This document shows, one piece after another, positions 1 to 5,848 of a stretch of DNA of 6,052 bases. Position 1 is the stretch's first letter, and every line of letters begins with the position of its first letter. This DNA comes from Bacteroidetes bacterium GWA2_31_9b (lineage in GTDB: Bacteria; Bacteroidota; Bacteroidia; Bacteroidales; UBA12077), in contig MENE01000154.1 of NCBI GenBank assembly GCA_001769005.1, positions 15,766 through 21,817 of the forward strand, written 5' to 3'. The notes beneath the pieces were generated by a model. That model was not told the origin of the DNA and did not search any database. It saw only the letters and a program-made list of their open reading frames with translations. A program made the position numbers and the translations under genes.

Positions 1-712
1 GTGACGAACCGCTAACCAATGTACTTACAATTAATGGAGCTGCAAAAATCAGTATTTCTTTAATATACGGAATAGAGATTTTCATCTCTGCATAATTATA
101 AATCAAAGTAAGCAGCCAGATATTCCGAATTGCAGCAACAACAACCAATCCACGTAACGACCAGATTACATTGTATCCAAGGAGTACAGGTAATATGGCA
201 GCAATTAATTGCAAACTATAAGTTATATAGGCGTAACTCAAAGTATTCCCCGATTTATCCTGAACCATATAAATATACTCTACAAGATTAGCCGGACTAC
301 TTAAAAGTAAATACCATAGAGTTATATTTAATAAGGGAACATTTCCTTTGTATCCAAAAATTGAGAAATTTCCCTGAATAGCCAGACCTATTCCGAAAAC
401 GATTAAACTAAACAGTAGTAATAGGAGGTAAATATTAAATATTTCAGGAGATTTTTCGCCAGGTATTTTTTCTTTACTCCCAAAAGTTTTTGAGTTTTTA
501 TATAATGGGAGGAAGGCTTGAACTAATCCGGTAACCCAAAAGAAACTTGCAACACTAGCCATGAAAATAGCTACTTCGAAAATACCTATTTCTTCTTTTG
601 ATAAACCTATTTTTGTAAATACAATTGATATAATGAGGAACACTACAAATCTTAGGATATTGAAAACTTGTAGCCCTGCAACACTATTTATATTTTTCCT
701 GACACCAAACAC
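1..712 (-). CDS. Polysaccharide/oligosaccharide flippase-like membrane protein (N-terminal part, runs off the left edge)
   Basis: I translated the - strand by hand; it is open for 237 codons with no stop from 712 to the window edge. The protein is strongly hydrophobic, with about six to seven predicted helices near residues 16-34, 44-66, 92-112, 126-146, 160-180, 187-206 and from about 218. Short polar loops lie between them, including a charged loop at about 71-91 (YKNSKTFGSKEKIPGEKSPE). The spacing and an NLVEYIY-type helix resemble the MOP-superfamily flippases (Wzx/MATE-like) that move lipid-linked glycans across the inner membrane; this is inferred from overall character, not from a diagnostic motif. 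An in-frame TAA lies five codons before GTG 712-710. The next in-frame ATG is about 50 residues in, inside a helix, so GTG is the likely start. A TAATTTTG box 31 bases upstream supports it. The rest of the gene and any operon partners lie outside the window. Confidence 0.75.
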   Translation of the reverse strand, partial: MFGVRKNINSVAGLQVFNILRFVVFLIISIVFTKIGLSKEEIGIFEVAIFMASVASFFWVTGLVQAFLPLYKNSKTFGSKEKIPGEKSPEIFNIYLLLLLFSLIVFGIGLAIQGNFSIFGYKGNVPLLNITLWYLLLSSPANLVEYIYMVQDKSGNTLSYAYITYSLQLIAAILPVLLGYNVIWSLRGLVVVAAIRNIWLLTLIYNYAEMKISIPYIKEILIFAAPLIVSTLVSGSS

Positions 713-742
713 ATTAATTGATTTTTAAGTTAAAACCGATGT

Positions 743-750
743 CAAAATTA
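743..750 (-). promoter_or_regulatory. Candidate -7 promoter box for the flippase gene
   Basis: The - strand reads TAATTTTG, an exact fit to the Bacteroidota TAnnTTTG box. Transcription would start near 736, leaving a leader of about 24 bases before the GTG start at 712. No clear TTTG -33 box is present at the right distance, only a T-rich stretch near 770-777. The box suggests that the flippase gene is the first gene of its leftward transcript. Confidence 0.45.
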
Positions 751-843
751 CACTATCCTAAATGAATAAAAAACCTTTTAACTTTTTTTAGCATAATCAA
801 ATGTTTTAACCCATTGGAAAAATTAAGAAATTAATTATTTGAA

Positions 844-877
844 TTGTTTAAAATTCAAAAATTCTTATATATATTTG
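844..877 (+). promoter_or_regulatory. Candidate promoter for tRNA-His
   Basis: TATATTTG at 870-877 fits the TAnnTTTG -7 box exactly. A TTG at 844-846 lies 23 bases upstream and could serve as the -33 element; a full TTTG at 838-841 is 28 bases away, which is longer than usual. Transcription would start near 883-885, just ahead of the mature tRNA 5' end at 890. Confidence 0.55.
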
Positions 878-889
878 CAGTCCTTAAAT

Positions 890-964
890 GGTGGATGTAG
901 CTCAGTAGGTTAGAGCATCAGATTGTGGTTCTGAGGGTCGCCGGTTCGAGCCCGGTCTTCCACC
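890..964 (+). tRNA. tRNA-His (anticodon GTG)
   Basis: The full cloverleaf can be folded by eye. The acceptor strand 891-897 pairs with 957-963, and G-1 at 890 faces C73 at 964; this extra G-1:C73 pair is the hallmark of histidine tRNA. The D stem is GCTC/GAGC (900-903/913-916). The anticodon stem is TCAGA/TCTGA (918-922/930-934), with loop TTGTGGT and anticodon GTG at 925-927, which reads CAC and CAU. The variable loop is 935-939. The T stem is GCCGG/CCGGT with loop TTCGAGC. The acceptor stem has one T-T mismatch (896 with 958, positions 6 and 67). The 3' end runs C-CAA, so CCA is not encoded and must be added after transcription. The gene stands alone, between its own promoter and an intrinsic terminator. 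Confidence 0.96.
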
Positions 965-971
965 CAAATAC

Positions 972-1003
972 AAGCTTCGATGAATAATCGGAGCTTTTTA
1001 TTT
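972..1003 (+). terminator. Intrinsic terminator after tRNA-His
   Basis: Stem AAGCTTCGAT (972-981) pairs with ATCGGAGCTT (987-996) over ten base pairs, with one T-G wobble and a five-base loop GAATA. A T-rich run follows (995-999, then ATTT). It begins 8 bases after the tRNA 3' end, as expected for termination of a single-gene tRNA transcript. Confidence 0.85.
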
Positions 1004-1012
1004 AGTAATATT

Positions 1013-1096
1013 GGAAAGGTGAGAAGTTCCTGACTGCCGTCAGGTAAGTTAACCCGAAGTGCGAAGCAATTATCGGGATGTCTTGGATTCCACCCC
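1013..1096. repeat. GC-richer hairpin block, possible dispersed intergenic repeat
   Basis: This block stands out from its surroundings: 30 of 60 bases at 1021-1080 are G or C, against 14% at 1101-1200. It holds two inverted repeats. The first is CCTGAC-TGCC-GTCAGG at 1029-1044. The second is CCCGA (1053-1057) with TCGGG (1073-1077), enclosing a small inner TGC-GAA-GCA hairpin at 1060-1068. It ends in TTCCACCC (1088-1095), the same eight bases as the end of tRNA-His (958-965). Similar GC-rich palindromic units occur in many copies between genes in Bacteroidota genomes, so a REP-like repeat is the likeliest reading. Only one copy lies in this window, so repetition itself is not shown. No convincing protein or known RNA is encoded. 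Confidence 0.4.
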
Positions 1097-1157
1097 AAAG
1101 AAAACTTTGATAAAATAGTTGGAAATTATTAAAGATTCAAATATTAATTATTTGACT

Positions 1158-1165
1158 TAAATTTG
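1158..1165 (+). promoter_or_regulatory. Candidate -7 promoter box for the YejM-like gene
   Basis: TAAATTTG matches the Bacteroidota TAnnTTTG box and would start transcription near 1172, giving a leader of about 34 bases before ATG 1206. I see no good -33 box 19-23 bases upstream. A weaker alternative is TTTG at 1151-1154 with TATTTTTT at 1172-1179, spaced by 17. The terminator at 972-1003 implies that this gene needs its own promoter. Confidence 0.4.
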
Positions 1166-1205
1166 CACGTTTATTTTTTATTTTTACAATTTATTAATTT
1201 AACAA

Positions 1206-3065
1206 ATGAATAAATTTTTAACAAAAAAGGATTCTCTTAGATATGGCAGTTGGATATTTCTTTTGCATACACTAATAATTATTCCAATTTCATTTTTGTA
1301 TTATAGGAATATTGAGCTAAATGCTGGCGTTTTCACTTATTTTTATTTAACAATTTTAACTATAAGCCATTTTGCTTTTTTGCAATATTTAATATTTGGA
1401 ATACTTTATATCCCTTTTACATTTTTTTTTACTCAAAAAAAAATTCTACAAACTATTGCAATCCTAATTTTCTCAACAAGTATATTTATATTATTAATTG
1501 ATACAGAAGTTTATAAGCTTTATCGGTTTCATATAAACAGTTTTACTTTAAATTTACTTTTTGGCGGTAATGGGCTGGAAATTTTTGAATTTAGTTCGAG
1601 TTTATATCTTTTTGCAGTACTCATATTTTTTGCAATTATTCTGTTTGAATTCTTCGTTCTTAAACTGTTTAACTATTTATTTAAAAAAGAAATTTTAAAA
1701 AATGGATGGCTTATTTTCTCTATAATATTGCTTATGCTGATTTCAAGTCATTTAATTCACGCATGGGCAAATGCAGCAGCTTATAAACCAATTACAAAAT
1801 CCTCTCGTTTGTATCCATTATATTTTCCTTTAACGGCAACAAAACTCATGTACAAATGTAATTTAGTTGATAAGGATAATAGCAAATACAGCATGAAATC
1901 AAATTTTATTGATGATAACAAAACACTTAATTATCCAAAAAATCCTATTTCATGTTCCGATAGTATAAAGACACCTAACATACTTTTTATAACTATTGAT
2001 AGTTGGCATTACAAAACATTAGATTCGGTAATTACTCCCAAAATTGCAAAATTCGCAAAAAAAGGATGTGTATTTACAAATCATTCAAGTGGGAGCAATG
2101 GAACCCGAACAGGAATCTTTTCAATTTTTTACAGTTTGCCTGGTTTATACTGGTACGATTTTTTATCGGCCAGTCAAAGTCCTGTGTTTATTGATGAGCT
2201 TATAAAAAGGAATTATAAATTTGGTATTTTTGCCAGTGCATCATTAAATAATCCTGAATTTGATAAAACAGTATTTATTAATATTGATAGTTTACGAACA
2301 AATTCAATTGGCAAGAAATGCTACTCAAGAGATATTAATATTACAAACGAATGGTTAGCTTTTGTTGATAAAAATAGTAAATCACCATTTTTTGGTTTTT
2401 TGTTTTATGATTCACCTCACACTATTTTGCATCCTCCTGAATTTAAAGGTCCTTTCCAACCTGAATGGGAATATGCTAAATATCAAGAATTGGACAACGA
2501 TACAGACCCAACTCTTTTTTTTAACCTATATAAGAATTCAGTAAATTTTGTTGATTCACTTATAGGTAGTATTCTTAATGATTTGCAAGAAAAAGAATTG
2601 TTAAACAATACCATTGTTATAATAACAGGTGATCATGGACAAGAGTTTAATGATAATAAAAAAAATTACTGGGGACACAATGGTAATTATTCTAAAGCAC
2701 AACTAAATACACCACTTGTAATGTATTTTCCCGAAAAAGAAACGAAAACATATAGCCATTGGACATCTCATTATGATATTATTCCCACATTAATGCAAGA
2801 TGTATTTAAATGTAATAATCCTATTGATGATTATTCTTTAGGGAAAAATATAGCTGATACTTCAAATAGAAACTGGTTGTTGGTCGGAAGCAACGATAAT
2901 TTTGGAATTGTTGAACCAGACAGAATAACAAGTGTATATTTTAATTTTAATTATGATATTACAACACCTAGTTTGGATGATATTGATAATGCTAAACTGA
3001 GAGTTGAATTATTCAATGATATCATAAAAAAAGCAAATAGTTTTTATTATAACAGTACTGAATAA
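1206..3065 (+). CDS. YejM/PbgA/LapC-like inner-membrane protein with sulfatase-fold periplasmic domain (DUF3413 type)
   Basis: The 619 residues split into a membrane part and a periplasmic enzyme-like part. Five helices lie near 13-33, 43-75, 80-98, 131-157 and 167-188, as in E. coli YejM. The match with YejM (from memory) covers both halves: ISHFAFL (53-59), LLIDTEVYKLYRFHIN (96-111), SHLIHAWANAAAYKPIT (181-197) and NGTRTGIFSIFY (298-309). The second half has the alkaline-phosphatase/sulfatase fold: ITIDS with D265, candidate nucleophile T300 (or T302), R364, H405 and H409 in DSPHTILHPP, D476-H477 in TGDHGQEF, H491 in WGHNG, and HYDIIPTLM at 522-530. By comparison with LtaS/EptA enzymes, D265, T300, D476 and H477 would hold the metal and H405 would bind substrate. 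Proteobacterial relatives act in outer-membrane lipid and LPS homeostasis, so envelope lipid or glycan phospho-transfer or hydrolysis is the inferred role; the substrate is unknown. ATG 1206 has no Shine-Dalgarno sequence. T9 and A9 runs lie at 1422-1443. A plainer LTA-synthase-like sulfatase is the alternative. Confidence 0.85.
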   Translation: MNKFLTKKDSLRYGSWIFLLHTLIIIPISFLYYRNIELNAGVFTYFYLTILTISHFAFLQYLIFGILYIPFTFFFTQKKILQTIAILIFSTSIFILLIDTEVYKLYRFHINSFTLNLLFGGNGLEIFEFSSSLYLFAVLIFFAIILFEFFVLKLFNYLFKKEILKNGWLIFSIILLMLISSHLIHAWANAAAYKPITKSSRLYPLYFPLTATKLMYKCNLVDKDNSKYSMKSNFIDDNKTLNYPKNPISCSDSIKTPNILFITIDSWHYKTLDSVITPKIAKFAKKGCVFTNHSSGSNGTRTGIFSIFYSLPGLYWYDFLSASQSPVFIDELIKRNYKFGIFASASLNNPEFDKTVFINIDSLRTNSIGKKCYSRDINITNEWLAFVDKNSKSPFFGFLFYDSPHTILHPPEFKGPFQPEWEYAKYQELDNDTDPTLFFNLYKNSVNFVDSLIGSILNDLQEKELLNNTIVIITGDHGQEFNDNKKNYWGHNGNYSKAQLNTPLVMYFPEKETKTYSHWTSHYDIIPTLMQDVFKCNNPIDDYSLGKNIADTSNRNWLLVGSNDNFGIVEPDRITSVYFNFNYDITTPSLDDIDNAKLRVELFNDIIKKANSFYYNSTE

Positions 3066-3072
3066 TATTTTT

Positions 3073-3870
3073 TTATTTATAAAAATTCCGTTGTCGCATA
3101 GCTTCAAATACCAAAATGGCACATGATGTGGATACATTTAACGAATCAATTTCTCCATTCATTGGTATTTTAATTTGTTCATCAGCTCCAATAAGCCATT
3201 TATTTGTTAATCCGTCGGCTTCTGTTCCCATAATTATTGCAGATGAAATTTTAAAATCAGTTTCGTGATAAAACTTTTTAGCAGTTAGTGCTGCTGCATA
3301 CGATTTAATTTTATTCTGCTTCAGCCATTCTATTGCTTCGTCTGATGAGCATGTAACAATCTGTTTTGTAAAAATACAACCCACACTTGAGCGAATAGCA
3401 TTTGGATTGTAAATATCTGTTAATGGATCACAAACAATAACTGCATCAACATTGGCTGCATCGGCAGTGCGAAGAATTGCACCCAGATTCCCTGGTTTTT
3501 CAACTGATTCAAGTATAATAATAAATGGAATGTCGCGTAATTTTAAATCTGAAAGGTTTAAAAAGCGCGGTTTAGCAAGCACTAAAATACCTTCGGTTGA
3601 CTCACGGTAAGCAATTTTATGATATACATCCCGCGAAATATCAAAAATCTGGTTTTCATCAGTTGAAATCTCACGAATGCGATCATTAGAAATAATTTCG
3701 GAACAGAAAAAGATCGATTTAATTTCAATCCCTGATTTAATTGAAAGAGTTATTTCGCGTAATCCTTCAATTACTATCAGGTTTTGTGCTTTCCGCTCCG
3801 ACGATTTCTGTTGGAGTTTAACAATGTTTTTTATCCGATGATTTTGAATACTGGTAATTTTTTCAATCAT
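3073..3870 (-). CDS. TrmH/SpoU-family RNA 2'-O-methyltransferase
   Basis: This 265-residue protein has the usual two-domain plan. Residues 1-100 form an RNA-binding, L30e-like SpoU substrate domain (SIQNHRIKNIVKL, then the basic stretch SSERKAQN and IEGLREI). Residues 115-260 form the knotted SPOUT methyltransferase domain that uses S-adenosylmethionine. The three SpoU motifs are clear: motif 1 EKPGNLGAILRTAD (124-137) with N128 and the putative catalytic R134, motif 2 IIMGTEADGL (212-221) with E217, and motif 3 IPMNGEIDSLNVSTSCAI (235-252) with N245. Relatives methylate ribose 2'-OH groups in 23S rRNA (RlmB type) or in tRNA; the target here cannot be told from sequence. Lys replaces the Asp often found in the DPGN motif, which I regard as normal for Bacteroidota homologues. 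Length fits the family. ATG 3870 starts right at the family's usual N-terminus and sits about 14 bases after the expected transcription start. Its stop is 7 bases from that of the convergent YejM-like gene. Confidence 0.92.
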   Translation of the reverse strand: MIEKITSIQNHRIKNIVKLQQKSSERKAQNLIVIEGLREITLSIKSGIEIKSIFFCSEIISNDRIREISTDENQIFDISRDVYHKIAYRESTEGILVLAKPRFLNLSDLKLRDIPFIIILESVEKPGNLGAILRTADAANVDAVIVCDPLTDIYNPNAIRSSVGCIFTKQIVTCSSDEAIEWLKQNKIKSYAAALTAKKFYHETDFKISSAIIMGTEADGLTNKWLIGADEQIKIPMNGEIDSLNVSTSCAILVFEAMRQRNFYK

Positions 3871-3889
3871 TTCAAATAATTTATGAATA

Positions 3890-3921
3890 CAAAAATAAGA
3901 TTTAACTTATTACCTTTCAAA
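3890..3921 (-). promoter_or_regulatory. Promoter for the TrmH-family gene (-33 and -7 boxes)
   Basis: On the - strand TTTG (3921-3918) is followed by a 20-base spacer and TATTTTTG (3897-3890), a full match to the Bacteroidota -33/-7 consensus. The expected start near 3884 leaves a leader of about 14 bases before ATG 3870. It is one half of a divergent pair with the promoter at 3955-3986; the two -33 boxes are 33 bases apart. Confidence 0.65.
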
Positions 3922-3954
3922 TATGTTTACTAAAGATATGATGTAAAATAAGGT

Positions 3955-3986
3955 TTTGCATAAATACTCTTTTATTCCAATCTTTG
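3955..3986 (+). promoter_or_regulatory. Promoter for the U32/RlhA-like operon (-33 and -7 boxes)
   Basis: TTTG at 3955-3958, a 20-base spacer and AATCTTTG at 3979-3986 match the Bacteroidota promoter form with one mismatch, in the first base of the -7 box. Transcription would start near 3993, about 19 bases before ATG 4012. The spacing is the same as in the opposing TrmH-gene promoter. Confidence 0.55.
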
Positions 3987-4011
3987 TAAATCAAAAAATA
4001 GTAAATTATTA

Positions 4012-5835
4012 ATGAAGAAAATTGAACTACTTGCACCAGCAAAAGATTTGGAATCAGGGAAGGCAGCACTTATTTATGGAGCAGATGCTGTTTATATTGG
4101 TGCACCTAAGTTTGGAGCCAGATCTTCAGCAGGTAATAGTTTGAACGATATAAAACAACTCATTAGTTTTGCACATAAATTCTACGCAAAAGTTTATGTT
4201 ACCTTAAATACCATTCTGCATGATAATGAACTTGTCGAAGTGCAGGATTTAATAAATGAACTTTACAAAATTGGTGCTGATGCAATTATTATCCAGGATA
4301 TGGGAATTCTTGAACTTGAATTACCTCCAATACCAATATTTGCAAGCACACAAACGAATAACTACACATGGCAAAAGGTGAAATTTTTGGAAGATACAGG
4401 TATAAAGAGGGTGATTCTTGCACGAGAGTTATCTTTAGAGCAAATAAAAGAAATTCGTTCAAAAACAACTGTTGATTTAGAATTCTTTGTTCATGGAGCT
4501 TTGTGTGTTAGTTTTAGTGGTCAGTGTTATTTTAGTCATGCCATTGATAAAGGAAGTGCAAACAGAGGTACTTGCGCTCAGCCTTGCAGATCGTATTATT
4601 CTTTACTCGATAAAAACGGAAATACACTTTTAAAAAACAAATACCTGCTGTCGTTAAAAGATATGAATCTTTCAGAACATATTAATAAATTGATGGATGC
4701 AGGAATAAGTTCGTTTAAAATCGAAGGACGATTAAAAGATATCAATTACATAAAAAATATTACAGCATATTACCGAAAGCAAATTGATGAAGTACTAAAA
4801 AACAAGGAAGGTTTTGTAAAATCATCGTCGGGTAAAATAGTTTACGACTTTAATCCTGATGCTGAAAAGACTTTTAATAGAGGATATACCGATTATTTTT
4901 TAAATGGAAGAACAAAAGATATTGCATCACCCGATACACAAAAATCAATTGGAAAGTGTATAGGTAAAGTAAAATCAGTAAAAAAGAATTATTTTACTAT
5001 TGATTCAATGTATCCATTAAGTAATGCCGATGGAATCTGTTTTTTCGACGATATGGGTATTTTACAAGGAACATCAATATATAAAATTGATAGTGATAAA
5101 GTGTATGCCGATCATATTGAATTATTGAAACCTGAAAGTTTTATTTATCGAAATTCAGATTTTGAGTTTAATAAACTACTATCATCCTCGAAAACTGATA
5201 GAAAGATTTCTGCTAACATTGAAATTAATGAATCTGACGAAGGGCTTGTTATTCATGCCGTTGATGAAGATCAAAACAAAGTTCAACTTTATGAAAAAGT
5301 TGAAAAAACGATTGCCCTAAATTCTGAAAAAGCAACTGAAAATATAGTAAGCCAGTTTAAAAAATCAGGTGATTCTATTTTTAAAATTGAAAGTGTAGAA
5401 AACAAAATGAGTAGTTCATTATTTTTCCCCATTTCTATATTAAATGAATTAAGAAGGAAAACACTTGATTTGCTAGAGCAGGAGCGCATAAAAAATTATC
5501 ACAAGCAAGAAATAGGTATAGAAAAAACAAATCATCCATACCCTGAAGAGATTTTAGATTATAAAGGGAATGTGTTAAATCATAAAGCGATAGAGTTTTA
5601 TATGCGTCATGGTGTTAAAAGTATAGATCAGGCATTTGAAGTACAATCTGATTTAAAGAATAAAGAAATAATGATTACAAAGCATTGTATAAAATACCAA
5701 ATGGGGTTATGTGCCAAGTACGATAAGCCAAACAGGAAAATTGAAGAGCCGTTGTACCTTGCCGATAACAATAGAAAATACAAACTTGAATTCGATTGCA
5801 AACAATGTGCTATGAAAGTTATATTTTTGCAGTAA
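4012..5835 (+). CDS. U32-family protein, RlhA-like (probable 23S rRNA cytidine hydroxylase)
   Basis: The 607 residues begin MKKIELLAPAKDLESGKAALIYGADAVYIG in the manner of U32 proteins (no longer believed to be mainly peptidases). A TIM-barrel-like U32 domain fills about 1-290. The U32 signature is at 157-175, EFFVHGALC then SGQCYFS, differing from the pattern I recall only by F174. Four cysteines (C165, C172, C188, C192) are spaced as in family members where they bind an iron-sulfur cluster. SFKIEGRLKD (234-243) is also typical. A DUF3656-like middle region follows (about 310-500). The C-terminal tail adds four more cysteines (C559, C567, C596, C599) in HCIKYQMGLC and FDCKQCAMKV. That tail and the length favour the RlhA (YdcP) branch, which hydroxylates C2501 of 23S rRNA in E. 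coli, over the shorter UbiU/UbiV or TrhP types. E. coli RlhA is, as I recall, about 650 residues. ATG 4012 gives the canonical N-terminus. The next gene starts 13 bases after the stop. A tRNA-hydroxylating TrhP-like role is the main alternative. Confidence 0.85.
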   Translation: MKKIELLAPAKDLESGKAALIYGADAVYIGAPKFGARSSAGNSLNDIKQLISFAHKFYAKVYVTLNTILHDNELVEVQDLINELYKIGADAIIIQDMGILELELPPIPIFASTQTNNYTWQKVKFLEDTGIKRVILARELSLEQIKEIRSKTTVDLEFFVHGALCVSFSGQCYFSHAIDKGSANRGTCAQPCRSYYSLLDKNGNTLLKNKYLLSLKDMNLSEHINKLMDAGISSFKIEGRLKDINYIKNITAYYRKQIDEVLKNKEGFVKSSSGKIVYDFNPDAEKTFNRGYTDYFLNGRTKDIASPDTQKSIGKCIGKVKSVKKNYFTIDSMYPLSNADGICFFDDMGILQGTSIYKIDSDKVYADHIELLKPESFIYRNSDFEFNKLLSSSKTDRKISANIEINESDEGLVIHAVDEDQNKVQLYEKVEKTIALNSEKATENIVSQFKKSGDSIFKIESVENKMSSSLFFPISILNELRRKTLDLLEQERIKNYHKQEIGIEKTNHPYPEEILDYKGNVLNHKAIEFYMRHGVKSIDQAFEVQSDLKNKEIMITKHCIKYQMGLCAKYDKPNRKIEEPLYLADNNRKYKLEFDCKQCAMKVIFLQ

Positions 5836-5848
5836 ATATTTTATATCG

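Noticed and set aside
910..1098. Open - strand frame of 62 codons running through the hairpin block and antisense to tRNA-His.
   Set aside because: Its C-terminal part is the reverse complement of the tRNA (the RARTGDPQNHNLML type of reading that recurs as a false protein in databases), and the rest reads the hairpin block and the terminator. It has no promoter or protein-like features.
2003..2194. Open + strand frame of 63 codons inside the YejM-like gene.
   Set aside because: It lies wholly within the well-supported sulfatase-domain coding region in another frame, and shows no family features or start signals.
2362..2544. Open + strand frame of 60 codons inside the YejM-like gene.
   Set aside because: It is a shadow frame in AT-rich coding sequence; its hydrophobic residues come from the T-rich codons of the true frame.
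1206..3065. Reading the gene as a secreted or lipoprotein arylsulfatase.
   Set aside because: There is no cleavable signal or lipobox. Five membrane helices precede the domain, and the Cys/Ser-x-Pro-x-Arg formylglycine motif of true sulfatases is absent, with GTRTG in its place.
3067..3086. ATTTTT/AAAAAT inverted repeat between and over the convergent stop codons, considered as a two-way terminator.
   Set aside because: The stem is six A-T pairs only and too weak to be called; such runs are expected by chance at this base composition. How these two convergent genes end transcription is not evident.
5289..5489. Open - strand frame of 66 codons opposite the RlhA-like gene.
   Set aside because: It is antisense to conserved coding sequence, with no promoter and no recognisable protein character.
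4012..5835. Reading the U32 protein as a collagenase-type protease.
   Set aside because: The cysteine pattern and length match RNA-hydroxylating U32 proteins; no protease catalytic residues can be pointed to, and the neighbours are RNA methyltransferases.
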